Assembly: GCF_003597395.2 (NCBI RefSeq)
Contig: NC_133769.1
Coordinates: 42,721,462-42,785,461 of the forward strand
Direction of reading: 5' to 3'
Source of the DNA: Chelonoidis abingdonii
Lineage: Eukaryota; Chordata; Testudines; Testudinidae
DNA length: 64,000 bases
Numbering within the stretch: the first letter of the stretch is position 1; every line of letters starts with the position of its first letter. Position numbers and translations under genes: made by a program. Below the pieces are notes generated by a model. It was not told where the DNA came from. It did not search any database and saw only the letters and a list, made by a program, of their open reading frames with translations. This document shows, piece after piece, positions 45,229-56,217 of this stretch.

Positions 45229-46318
45229 CCAAATTTAGCCCTTGCACAACTCTCCTGAAGCCAGTGAAATTATGTCTGTTTACTCCAGGGCTTAATCTGG
45301 CTCCGTATTAAGTATTTCTCTATGGCAATATAGTATTAAAAATATATTATTAGTACAATAGTCACATTTAACTGTACTAGCGAGTGACAAACTGAGCCTG
45401 CTTTTTTCTGTTAATTATTCCTTCTAGTTTGTTAAAGAATGGTAGGTGTTATGTGTGTTTTGAATGGCAATAGGTTATACCAAGTTATCATGTCACTTAC
45501 AACGTACAGAATCCTACTTGCTGCAGAGCAATTTCACTCTTTGTTCAATAGAAATTGAACTGGACCTGCTGCCTTCCAGTGCCATGCCCCTACATAGCTT
45601 GGAAGCATGATTAAATGTGATGGAAGCAAAGCACTTTAATTCAGATATAAAAATGAGAACCGGTTAAGATCTTTAACAATAACTGAGTAACATTATTTTG
45701 TCCAACAAAACATTTAAAGGGGGATAGGTGTACAAAATGTTTTCCCAGAGCTTTTATTTAATGTATTTAACTGTAATTAGAAGTTGTTAGATCATTAATA
45801 CATTATTCCCTAATTAAACCTATCTGGCACAGACAGTTATGTGCCATAATTTTTAATTAGGAAGCATAAAAGTCACTAATTGGCTTCATTTGAACTATTT
45901 GACTAAGAAGGAGACTGATGGCAGAATTCCTTGCTTCCCCAATTATGGAAGGTGAAGTGGAGATGGGAAGAGGGGGTATCAGGGCATCAGCTGTGATTCC
46001 CTAATTCTCCATCCAGTTCAAGGGTTCCCAATGCAGGTTAAAACAGCCTTGGTGCTGACCTAGTTGTGCCGGCCAGTTATAGTCCCTCAGGGACCATCCA
46101 CCAATTGTGGATGCCTCTTCCCAACAATGACACCCCTCCCCCCCAGCACTGGAGACTGCGAGGTGGGTGGCATACAACAATTACACTAGCTATATGCCTG
46201 CTGGGCACATCCTCCATACCATAGGAATCCCCAGTGTGAGAAACGGGTGGCTGGTGTCTCACCAGACTGGGGCAAAGGGAGAAGAGAGGGTCAGCAAATC
46301 TATTCTTCAGAGTGTGAG
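45229..46318. other. unassigned; possible conserved noncoding segment
   Basis: No exon recognised. The part 45640-45900 is AT-rich with several TAATTA-type sites and no repeat signature, the look of some conserved noncoding elements. This is a guess that only alignment can settle. Confidence 0.35.
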
Positions 46319-46641
46319 TCCTGGTCTACACTACGAGTTTAGGTCCAATTTAGCACCATTAGATCGATTTAACCCTGCACCCAGCCACATGACAAAGCCA
46401 TTTTTGTCGACTTAAAGGGCTCTTAAAATAGATTTCTGCATTCCTCCCCAAAGAGGGGGTTAGAGCTGAAATTGACCCTACTGGGTTGAATTCGGGGTAG
46501 TGCAGATGCAATTAGTATTGGCCTCCGGGAGTTATCTCAGAGTGCTCCATTGTGACCGCTCTGGACAGCGCTCTAAACTCAGATGTACTGGCCAGGTAGA
46601 TAGGAAAAGCCCTGCAAACTTTTGAATGAGCTTCAGAACAG

Positions 46642-47007
46642 GAGGTTCTGCATCTGATCACTGTATGGGGAGACAAATCCATGCTATCCAAACTCCAGCC
46701 AAAAGATGAAATACCAGAATATTTGAAAAAAATCTCCAAGAGCATGAAGGACAGAGGTTATAACAGGGACCTGCAGTAGTGCCGCGTTAAACTTAAGGAG
46801 CCCAGGAAAGCCTACCAAAGAACCAGAGAGGCAAATGGCTGCTCTGGGTCAAAGCCCCAGACATGCCGCTTCTATGATGAGTGGCATGCCATTCTAGGGG
46901 GTGCCCCTACAACTACCCCACCCCATGCTTCCCTCCTCCCCCACCCTCCTGGGCTACGTTGGCAGTTATCCTCCCATTTGTGTAACGAATTAATAAAGAA
47001 TGCATGA
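46642..47007 (+). pseudogene. Harbinger Myb/SANT-like DNA-binding protein, C-terminal two thirds
   Basis: One frame runs 121 codons to a TGA at 47005: EVLHLITVWGDKSM, YLKKISKSMKDRGYNRD, then CRVKLKEPRKAYQRTREANG and RFYDEWHAILGG. This is the trihelix Myb/SANT-like domain typical of the accessory gene of Harbinger transposons, which helps the transposase enter the nucleus and bind the termini. The only in-frame stop is TAG at 46777-46779, an apparent 3-base insertion within the conserved Q-C junction. The N-terminus is degraded upstream. An AATAAA at 46992-46997 overlaps the last codons and could be its polyadenylation signal. Confidence 0.85.
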
Positions 47008-47022
47008 ATTTGAAACAATGAC

Positions 47023-47028
47023 TTTATT
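47023..47028 (-). promoter_or_regulatory. polyadenylation signal of the Harbinger transposase gene
   Basis: AATAAA on the minus strand in the context GGCAATAAAGTCATTG, downstream of the transposase tail. It lies about 26 bases from the + strand AATAAA of the facing Myb/SANT-like gene. Confidence 0.6.
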
Positions 47029-47189
47029 GCCTCTGCAAGCAGAGATCAAAGGGGGGAGGGGAGGGCATTTGGCTTACAAGGAAGTAGGGTGAACCAACGG
47101 AGTGGGTTTTCATCAAGGAGAAACAAACAGAACTTTCACACCATACCCTGGCCAGTCATGAAACTGGTTTTTCAAAGCTTCTCTGATGC

Positions 47190-47515
47190 ACAGCGTAACC
47201 TACTGCACTCTTCTAACCACCCTGGTGTCTGGCTGCGCGTAATCAGCGGCCAGGCAATTTGTCTTAACCTCCCACTTCACCATAAACAGCCCCCCCTTAC
47301 TCTCACAGATATTGTGGAGCACACAGCAAGCAGTAATAACGATGGGAATATTGGTTCCCTGAGGTCTAACCAAGTCAGTAAACTGCTCCAGTGAGCTTTT
47401 AAATGTCCAAAGGCACATTCTACCACCATTATGCATTTGCTCAGCCTATAGTTGAACTGCTCCTTACTATTGTCCAGGCTTCATGAGCCATGGGAGCAAG
47501 GGGTAGCCTGGGGTC
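47190..47515 (-). pseudogene. Harbinger DDE transposase, C-terminal remnant
   Basis: Minus-strand codons: GYPLLPWLMKPW (about 47510-47476), then FNYRLSKCIMVVECAFGHLK (47456-47399), then TWLDLRE, and after a frameshift near 47365 ITACCVLHNICESKGG (47337-47290). The VVECAFG...LK block holds the Glu that is the third catalytic residue of PIF/Harbinger DDE transposases (codon 47420-47418), and CCVLHNICE is the family's C-terminal signature. The first two catalytic Asp residues lie in the deleted part. At least two frameshifts are present. Confidence 0.87.
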
Positions 47516-47655
47516 GGTGCGACCACACAGTGCTGCTGACTGGGAGAGCAGCCTGAGGCAGAAGCCTCCAGCTGGCATGGTATTCCAGGCAGGACTGAAT
47601 CTCCAATAGATGAAACTTAAAGAAGAGAATGACCAGAAGTCATTCCAATTTTTGT

Positions 47656-47759
47656 CCAGGCACCCCCAACCGACCTCACCGAGGCTGGCCAGGAGCACCT
47701 GTGTCGGCCTAGGTGCCCCCAACCAACCTAACTGAGGTCAGCCAGGAGCATCCATGGGA
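47656..47759. repeat. two-copy 52-bp tandem duplication inside Harbinger copy B
   Basis: CCAGGCACCCCCAACCGACC at 47656 and the related CCTAGGTGCCCCCAACCAAC at 47708 begin successive 52-bp units that both contain GGCCAGGAGCA or CAGCCAGGAGCA. Copy A has one unit in the corresponding place. Confidence 0.8.
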
Positions 47760-48282
47760 CGATGACCACAGTTAGCAGTCATATTGTACAGTCAGCTCGG
47801 CTCGGCTCGGCAAGGCAAGGCAAGGGGATGCTGCTGTGTAGCACTGCATTACCGTGTCTGCCAGCAGCACCCAGGAGGCATACTGTGATAGTGAGCTGAG
47901 TGGGCTCCATGCTTGCCGTGGTATGTCATCGGCATGGGTAACCCAGGAAAAAAGGCGAGAAACGATTTTTTACCGTTGCTTTTACGGAGGGAGAGAGGGA
48001 GGCCTGATGACATGTACCCAGAACCACCCCTGACAATGTTTTTGCCCCATCAGGCATTGGGAGCTCAACTCAGAATTCCAATGGGTGGCGGAGACTGCGG
48101 GAGCTGTGGGATAGTTACCACAGTGCAACTGTCCGAAAGTCGACGCTAGCCTTAGTACTGTGGATGCACACCGCCGACTTAATGCGCTTAGTGGGGACAC
48201 ACACAATCAACTGTAACAAATCAAGCTCTAAAAAATCAGCATCTATTAAATCAACCTAATTTTGTAGTGTAGATATACCCTA

Positions 48283-48518
48283 AGAATGAGAGCTAAGAGT
48301 GCATCTACCCTTGCAATTGTGCATGGATACATGTGTGGTGTTATGCCACAACCACCCATGCCCCATTGTCCAAATACGAAGAATGTTCCTGAAGGACAGT
48401 CTAGTGCAGGAAAACATGAGGGGTCTGAAAAAGTACACCTCTCTGGTGTGGAATGGCCCTTACCTCTTTGTTAACACAGTGTGGACTGGAGCAAGGGGCG
48501 GTTACCAGGTCCTCTAAG
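48283..48518. other. unassigned noncoding DNA
   Basis: No feature recognised between the Harbinger copy and the GC-rich repeat cluster. Confidence 0.4.
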
Positions 48519-48846
48519 GCAGCATTTTTCAAACTGGGATCCTACTCGAGGGGGGCCATGGGCCCCGCTGATCAACTCCACCTCCTCCCTCTCTCAACTA
48601 CTCCTCCTCCTTCCCAGCACCTCTTGCATGCCGGCGGGTGGGCGGTACAAGTGGTGGCCCAGGGCAGCCCGCCAAAGGGGCGATGTGCACAGGGTTTGTC
48701 TGATTCCTACCTGACCTGCCAAGATCCAGCTGGGCTGGTGGAGGCAGGCAGGCAGAGCAGCAGCATCTGGCAAGGGGGAGGAGAGATCCAAACTGCAGGG
48801 GACAGTTGGATGAAAAGCTGACTCTTAACAGGTGACTTCTCTGAAG
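48519..48846. repeat. GC-rich interspersed repeat fragment
   Basis: GCATTTTTCAAACTGGGATC followed by GGGGGCCATGGGCCCCGC and CCACCTCCTCCC resembles the end of a GC-rich chelonian DNA-transposon family. Several overlapping frames here on both strands are compositional. Confidence 0.45.
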
Positions 48847-49149
48847 CAGGGTTGCCACTTCTCCCCTCTGCTCCATTGTGGTGTGCAGCCGCTGCTGATC
48901 CTGTCTCCTGCTCCTCTTTCTCCCCAGAGCCCCAGGCCACTCCAGACTGGGATTGTCCTCCTATTTGCTGTGCCAGGGGTGTGGGGGGAGGCTGATGTCA
49001 GGGTGTCCTCCACTGAGCTGGGGTAACGAGACAGCAGGAACGTGTGTGCTGCTGTCTCTCTGGGTCTGGCAGCAGCAGATGCTTGTGTCTGTGCAAGTCT
49101 TTAGGCGCCTGACTCTGAGTGCTTTCTTAAAGAGACAGTGTACTCAATA

Positions 49150-49183
<34 letters not shown>

Positions 49184-49224
49184 ACCCAACACAACACCCA
49201 CTATCTCACACACACACACTCTGT

Positions 49225-49256
<32 letters not shown>

Positions 49257-49993
49257 TCCCTCACACAGTCTCCCCAACACACACACTAGGGGTCCCTGCA
49301 TCCAGGTAACTTTCCCCACCTGCGCTGGGAGGCATCAGGAGCTGCTGCTTTCTGCCCTCTCCTTATGCAGTTCAGGCGGAGAAAATGACCTAGATGCAGG
49401 GAGCCCTGGTGTCAACGTCACTTATTGCTCCCCCTTCACAGTACTGGAGGGGATGCAGGCTCTAGGAGGGAGTTTGGGTGCAGGAGTGGGTTCTTGTCTG
49501 GGGCAGTGGGTTGGGGTGCGGGTGGGGGCACGGGGTATGGCAGGCAGTTAAGGTGTGTGAGGGGAGTGCCAACCTGGTGCAGTGGGTTCAGGGTGCAGTC
49601 TCCAGCAGGGTGGCGCTTACCTCAGGCGGCTCCTGGTTGGTGGTGCACATGTCCAGCCTCTAGGTGGAGGTGTGGCCAGGTGGCTCTGCATGGTGTACCC
49701 ACATGCGCCACCCCTGCAGCTCCCATTGGCCATGGTTCCTGGCCGATGGGAGCTGTGGAACTGGTACTGGAGGCAGCACATGGAGCTTCCCTGATCATCC
49801 CTGAGCCTAGGGGCCAGACATGCCGGCCACTTCTGGGGTGCTGCGCAGAGCCAGAGCAGGCAGGAAGCCTGCCTTAGCCTCTCTGCGCTGCCAACCGGAC
49901 TTTTACTGGCCTTGTCAGTGGTGCTGACCAGAGCTGCCAGGATCCCTTTTCGACTGGGCATTCCAGTCAAAAATCAGAAGCCTGGCAACTCTA
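48847..49993. mobile_element. GC-rich non-autonomous element carrying a CA microsatellite
   Basis: The left CAGGGTTGCCA (48847-48857) and the right TGGCAACTCTA (49983-49993) form an 11-bp inverted pair with two mismatches, like the termini of a hAT-type family. No matching TSD was found, so the limits are provisional. The interior includes CTCCCATTGGCCATGG facing CGATGGGAGCTG, the same motif as in the 40.9-kb fold-back element. The 150-codon frame at 49425-49877 has no known domain. Confidence 0.45.
49149..49252. repeat. (CA)n microsatellite, interrupted
   Basis: Two long CA runs (about 49153-49181 and 49225-49252) separated by a degenerate CA-rich stretch. The surrounding +1 and +2 frames read as His-Thr repeats, which are artefacts. 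Confidence 0.95.
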
Positions 49994-50504
49994 ACCTTTC
50001 TTCTTGTACCTTCTAGTTTGAAGAAAACCTCCTTATCCATATCCTGTCATCCTTCCTTCTTCTACAAGGGGTCGATGTCTTCATGTACTATTTATATATT
50101 TACTTGAGAGATGTGTGTTTTTGTACCATCCTCTCCATTCAGGAATGTGCTTACTGAGTGTTAGCTAATACCTAGTATGTTATTTTGCCAAGACTAGGCC
50201 TTCTCTGATTCACTGCCTTTGGTTCACACTGTTAGTTATGCCTAGGGCTCCAGCAAGGCCTACATTTGTTACTATCAAATGTTTACATTTCTTCCTTGAA
50301 TGAATTGATTGTATTTTTGTTTGTATATAGTTTGACACAAACAGATCTGTTTCTCTGAAGATTTTTCATAAATGGTCCTCCACTTACCATTTGATGAAGT
50401 TTTCATGAGGACATATAAGGTTGCCCAATAAATATAAAAATTGTGTTCTCCTACACCAGTTTCAACCTGGATGCTCTTTTTACTTTGATAGCAATAATAT
50501 ACAT
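49994..50504. other. unassigned noncoding DNA
   Basis: No gene recognised; the frame at 50275-50511 on the minus strand has no known motif. Confidence 0.4.
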
Positions 50505-50860
50505 TCATCACCTACAGTCCAGCATGTTGGTGTTCTGATTGATTCAGGCTTTACCTTTTGACTTCAATGATGAAATCAGCTTTCTAACAGCTAGAGAAAC
50601 GTTTCCTGAATTCAGCCTTTCCCCCCCTTTTCAAATGTCAAGACTTTGATCTATGTTTCTAAACTTCTACAGAATCAATTATTATAATACTTGATTTATT
50701 GGTATTCCAACACATTTGATTAAGAACCAGCAAGCAGTGCAAAACACAGCTGCCAAAATTTTACCTAGTGCTAAGTTACTTCATCTTGTGACTTTAATTT
50801 TCTCCCAGTTGCTCTGGTTGCCAACTAAGTTTAAAATTAGTCATAAAGTGGATATAGGAT
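50505..50860 (+). mobile_element. L2 LINE ORF2 relic (RT C-terminus)
   Basis: Codons VGVLIDSGFTF, then after decay NYYNT and IGIPTHLIKNQQAVQNTAAK, then SQLLWLP are the order of blocks at the end of L2 ORF2 (usually LGV.FD, YCN, LP...LQ.VQNAAAR, LHWLP). Stops and frameshifts are frequent. An old, 3'-incomplete copy. Confidence 0.72.
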
Positions 50861-52289
50861 CTTAAAAAAATATGGTGTGAACACCATACTCATGTAAATT
50901 GTTCTAACCGTTAAGGACTCATAGTCACCTGGGAAGATGACTGACAGAAGGGCTGATGCTACATGTTATCAGCATGAGGAGCTCCCACTGAGAATGAGTT
51001 ACACAGCTAGAGAGCTATGAGTTTTGGGCCCTAAATTCATGCACACTTCCTTCAAACAGTACCGTATATTGACTGTTCCTCTCCTAAACTCCTCTGCATT
51101 TCTCTTCATCGGAGCAGATGTTGATCTTTGTTACAGTAGTATCAGTCTGGACATACTCTGGATTTTCAAAGAAAATGGAGGTAGTCTTGATTTACCCAGA
51201 AATAAATATAATCAGTGGTAGCCAGCAAAGCTCCTGTATTGCTTTAATACAGAAAACAGCTGGGTACAACACGGTAAATATCTTGAAAGAAACACAGAAT
51301 GTTTAATTTAAAATGTGTTTGCAGAAAATTTCTCTTTTTTTATGATTAAAACCAGACATGTTTTGTGTGGATTTCCTTACTCTTCTAGTAGTGTAATTTC
51401 CCTGTGATTATATTACATTAGGGTAGCTTTGGCATTCCGTTCCTTTTTCCCCGCCTGAACGGTACTACTAATGTATAAAGGTATTATTTATTGTGCGTTT
51501 CAAAGGAAAAACAGAATTTAGGTGATTGTAGCATAGAGAAGGAGGGAGATGTATACTTTCAAATAATGTAGCAGAGTTTATCCACATGACCCTTACAAAG
51601 GCTATAGAGAGTTGCATAACTAAAACCCTGTGTACCGCACTGAGGCCTAAAACTGCCCAGGGCTTCTTCTCCCTTCTGTACACACCAAGTGCACCTGTTA
51701 CTCACCATAAGAGAGCATGGGTCTTTGTTTACCTTAGAAGTGGTTAACAAGTTCACTACAGCTGCCACCTAATAGACCTAGTTTTCTAGTTCAAACAGCC
51801 CAGGCTCATACATTGAAGATCCCAGGTTCAAACCTCACTCTCAGCACAAAGCAGAGCTGGTTACACACCCTCAGCAGGGTGGGATTCCAAGCTGGAGTGC
51901 AAGGAAGTGAGGTCTAGCCCAGTAGTGCATCATTGCCCTAAGGGACTGACCACAAAGCCAGCTCCTGTCCTGTCCTTGTCCCTCTCAGGCTAGTAAATGG
52001 AAGGCTAATTTAATTAAGGTTCTATAAGTCAGAAAAGCTAAGTAAAAATAGTGGAATTAGATTCACCTTGGGCAAGTGCAGTCAATGAAATAGAATGGGA
52101 AATAGACTGGAATTAATGTCTTGGGATTGGTCTCCATAGCTGCCTGGGAAAGCAAAAAAACAAAAACTACTGGCATGGAAATCAGTAATCCCAGTGTGAA
52201 AGAGTTAATAAAATCAGGAAGGATCTACTACAAAATGGTCTGTTTATATAAAAGTTAATCCTAACACTACTCAAAAATCATATTTTCTA
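50861..52289. other. unassigned noncoding DNA
   Basis: No repeat family or exon recognised. Confidence 0.4.
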
Positions 52290-52294
52290 CTGAG

Positions 52295-52605
52295 GCCTAG
52301 TCTACACTGGCGAGGGGGGGGATGGTGGTGGGAGGGAATCAATCTAAGTTATGCAACTTCAGTTACATGAATAATGCAGCTGAAGTCAATGTACTTAGAC
52401 CTACTCACTGTAGTATCTTCACTGCGGTGAGTCAACTGCTTCCGATCCCCTGTCGACTCCGCCTGCGCCTCTCACGGCGGTGGAGTACAGGAGTTGATGG
52501 GCGAGTGCTTGGCGGTCGATTTTTCGCATCTAGACTAGACACGATAAATCAACCCCAGCTGGACCAATTGCTGCCCGCTTATTTGGTGAGTAGTGCAGAC
52601 ATACC
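52295..52605. mobile_element. Harbinger-like MITE
   Basis: The left end GCCTAGTCTACACTGG and the right end in reverse GGGTATGTCTGCACTA are terminal inverted repeats with the TCTACAC core. CTGAG occurs just outside both ends (52290-52294 and 52606-52610). A palindromic centre, TCTAGACTAGA-like, lies near 52530. It is noncoding; the GGGGGGGG run near the left end is part of the family. Confidence 0.75.
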
Positions 52606-52610
52606 CTGAG

Positions 52611-55419
52611 ACTAAAAGTGTCTTTAGAGTATATTTGTCTTGCTCTGATTTGGTGAATCCACTGAAGTATAAATACTGAATATTGCAGCTTGTGGGATGC
52701 TGTGCAAGCTGGGTTAGGATCCAGGAGAGGATAGCATAAGAAGGGAATATGCAGGCCAGCTGTCTTCTCAGGTTAATGCCAGGGCAGAAAATCATACAAA
52801 GCTGCTCAGTGGATGTTTATCATCCCAGAACTGCCCCTCCTGATGCTGACAGAAACCATGTCTATAGCTGCATAGAAATGATGTTGCCTTGTTATGATTT
52901 CACAGGTGGGAATTATTCCAGTGAGTAAGACTGACATGAACTAAACCTTTGAAATATATATTAACTCCCATTCTCTCTAGATGATTTTGAAATATACAGG
53001 AAGCACTTTCTTCCCAGTTGGAGTCCATATGGGGTCCTCATAAGGTCATTTCTTATATGTTCCCAAATCAGGATGTAAAAGGCTCTCTTCAGTTCTCAAT
53101 TTGTGATGTGCAGAACATCCTCTCTCACTCCTCAAGTTGATCTGAAAGTTACTTCATCCACAGTCCACAAATTGCTACTCAGTCCACCAACAGCCCCTCT
53201 CATTCACCTCTCCGTCAGTGACACTGACATATTATACTCTTGAACCTCAAACGAATACTGAAAAAAAAAGATTCTTTTCAGCCTCCTGCACAGCCTACTG
53301 CTTTACAGGAGAGACTGGTAGGAGACAGAGATATAGATATACATCCAAGATATCTGATTAAAGGAGTTTTCTTTTAAATGAAACAATCCTTAATCACATC
53401 AGAGGCCTCATGATAGGTGTTCTGGATATGGCAGATATTTCTGACTATGACCCTCAGAAATGTCACTGCTTCATTCTTTACAAATCCTATGTAGCTACAT
53501 CCATATCCAATCACATTACAATATGAATTTAATTAGAGTTTAATTAATCTGTGTATTTGGAGCCTGGAGTAAGTCTTCTCATGAGCTTGTTCGCTATAAA
53601 ATTTAATCATATATCCGAAGGAGACTGGGGAGTAGGAGAGTGGGAAAGGCAATTGGCCATAGGACAGGATAGGCATATCAGAGGGATCCAGTTTCACTTT
53701 CTCTCTGCAGCCCAGGAAACTGCAGGAAGGATTATGCTATATCCAAAGAGAACAATGCCAGTTTGCCCTGACCAAAATTTATAACCCTTGCTGATTGTGT
53801 AGAGTACAACATATTAGCTACAAATACTATTTCGAATATGCAACATCATATTTAAAATAAAGTCAAATAAGGCAGGTGCTTTTGATAAACCATAGCTAAC
53901 AGCAGGGATGTACTTCATAGAACAGGATGCAGCTCCTCATTTCCAAAAGTGAGGCAAATAATGGAGAATTAATCTGATTAAGATTAAACAAGCAACTAAA
54001 TCTAAAGCTACTAAATAAAATGTCTTTACAAGTTATATGCAGTTCCTTCAGAAGAGCTCTTAAGAATCCCTTTTGCAGCTGTGATTTTAATCGCTTAAAA
54101 ATGAATGATGTGGAGTTGCAAAATGAACTGTGCTGAACTCAAAGGCATTTTTAGTATATTTTATGTTATAGTAATCAAGTCTATCTTAGGAGTTTATTTT
54201 GTCGTCACATGACTGAAATCCTCCTCCATGAAATTTCACAAGTCTGAAAAATCCATTCACACTTTGGCTACATCTATGCTTGTGTGCTTCCCTGGGTACT
54301 TGTCCATGTACTGCTAGCACATGGTCCCCATGACTGCTCCAAGTGTCCACATAAACCAAGTGGGGCCTGGGTACATCCATAATTCCCCTTTCCAGTATAT
54401 ATTTAGTAAAAGTGGGACCTGTACAAGAATAAAAAGAGGAATTAACAGTGTAGTTTGCACTATAAATATGGAGTTAGTTCACTGACACACTGCTGGAGAA
54501 TCTTAGAGGGCAAAGATCAAAAGAATAGAAATTAGGCTAGATCTCTGAAGTCACTCCATAACTGGATATGTAGCCAGAGTGTCTTTTTGAGTTCATAATA
54601 GGGAGCAGAACTGAAATATGCATCCATGCCACCTCATCTCCCCTTCCTGTCTTCAACTCCACAAACCAGAGCTAAGGTCAAGTGCAGTCTCTCCATTTCC
54701 TGTAACAGAGAGCCTATTCTATCACTCTTGGATGCACAGTTGTGGGCATCAATATTGAATCTATCTGAATAGATATGCACCCCTGGGGGAATAATCCCAT
54801 TGAAAAGTGGTGGGGAAAGGTAGTGCCATGGGAATGGTTCCTGCACAAGTCTGTAGAGCTAGCTGACTGTTGAGCAGGGAGTTGGCTGCACTACTTCTCC
54901 TTCAGGTTAAACAACTGAAGGAGGGACACATAAGTATCAGTCCTGCTGGGTGTTGTCAGCACCAGGAAAGGTTGAAATTTGTAGGCATTTCTCCTGAAAG
55001 TGTAAATGATGTTGACTCAAGCCCCCATTCAGAAACCTGGGAGTCATACATAATAATATATGGGCACCCTTGATAGGCAATAGTTCCTCACTGAGTCCAG
55101 AGGTGTAAAACAAAGAGCACTTTATTAAGGGGAAGAAGAGGAGGCCAATAGAATAAACTTGGGAAACTCATCAATTAATAATATCTATGAAGTAAGACCC
55201 ATACCTCCATCCCCCTTTTAACAATAATCCCAACCTGAGTCCTCCTTTTGCAGCTGTGAGTAGCTAAAATGGGTTCTAGCAACTTCCCTATACCAAAGCT
55301 CCCCACTCACAGTTTGTTGTCCTGGGTTAAAGAATTCTAGTAGGTTAGTCTCCAGCTGCTAATGGAAGTATTGCCTGGGCTACTCTAGGGTCTCTGTGTT
55401 AATTTAGATGGAATATATA
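52611..55419. other. unassigned noncoding DNA
   Basis: 2.8 kb without a recognised gene. A degenerate TGGCTACATCTATGCTTG near 54263 may be a decayed MITE end. Frames of 60-86 codons show no domain. Confidence 0.4.
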
Positions 55420-55424
55420 GGCCC

Positions 55425-56212
55425 TGTGACAGCGTGCACTCATCTCCATGAACACCTCCTGGGCGCAATCCTGCACTCTTTTTTTCTGGTCACAGTGCCC
55501 ACTGTCATCTGTTGCCTTTGTCATGTGCTCAGCCCTCCACTTAAGTTACACACAGTTAAAACTCATGAAGGAACCCCTCTGGGTAACAAAAGTTTGACAT
55601 ATGATCCGCCCTTACTAGGATCTTCACCCTATCTCTGGGACTGTTTAAATTTTAGCCCCTTATTCAGATTTTTTAGTACTAAATTTTATCCTCTTCTTGG
55701 GGCTTAGGTCACTTCCCTAGTGGCCAGGGATGGGGGGGACCCAGGCCAACTCACTACTCCAGGTTCCAACCCAGGGCCCCTATAAACAGCAGACACATTC
55801 TGCTTTCCTTAATCCCTTTAATAGTTGCTGCAGGATTACCTGGTAGCTTCCCATTCGGTTGCATTACCTTGGGTTTTCTGTCTGTTCCTTGTTTGAACAG
55901 GGTCTTTCCCAGGTCTCTCTGCCTGGAGAACTTCACAGTCCTATCTCTGCTTGAATAGGGTGTCACCCAAGCCTCTTTACCTGTGGAATTTCACAGCTTT
56001 CCAGTTCTTCTTCACCCTTCCAGTCCCAGTCAGCAACTGACTTGCCCAGGCTCTGTAGTTCCTTTTAACTAAGCCTGCTGAGCTATGATTGGCTATTTCA
56101 CTGCACCCTTTCTAGGCAGGTCTGAAAGACCCACCTTCACTGCTTTTTTCCCCTGCGATGGGAAGTAGTAGGACAGAAAGGACCCCAGCAGGGCCTGATA
56201 CGCCCTGTCACA
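55425..56212. mobile_element. solo LTR with 5-bp TSD
   Basis: The unit starts TGTGACAG and ends CTGTCACA, a perfect 8-bp inverted terminal pair of LTR type. Identical 5-mers GGCCC flank it (55420-55424 and 56213-56217), the typical retroviral-type integration footprint. At 788 bp with no internal region or second LTR it is a solo LTR left by homologous recombination. On the minus strand AGCCAATC (a CCAAT box, about 56092-56085) may mark the promoter side, which would make the LTR antisense; orientation is not certain. No coding sequence. Confidence 0.85.
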
Positions 56213-56217
56213 GGCCC

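Larger units (their letters stand above)
46319..48282. mobile_element. PIF/Harbinger element, copy B, two-gene organisation
   Basis: The left end CTGGTCTACACTACGAG and the right end in reverse GGTATATCTACACTACAA are terminal inverted repeats around a TCTACAC core. A Myb/SANT-like gene reads inward from the left on +, and the transposase C-terminus reads inward from the right on -, so the genes converge near 47015. The N-terminal and central transposase is deleted, leaving 1.96 kb. A two-copy 52-bp tandem repeat (47656-47759) and GGCTC/GGCAA pentamer runs (47797-47825) lie in the right part. TSD not resolved. Confidence 0.88.

Noticed and set aside
49138..49551. 137-codon frame with long His-Thr repeats
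   Set aside because: The repeats are the translation of the CA microsatellite.
49425..49877. 150-codon plus-strand frame in GC-rich DNA
   Set aside because: It falls in a GC-rich repeat, has no recognisable motif and overlaps other frames on both strands.
48839..50001. 8-bp TSD for the GC-rich element at 48847-49993
   Set aside because: The 8-mers just outside the proposed ends do not match.
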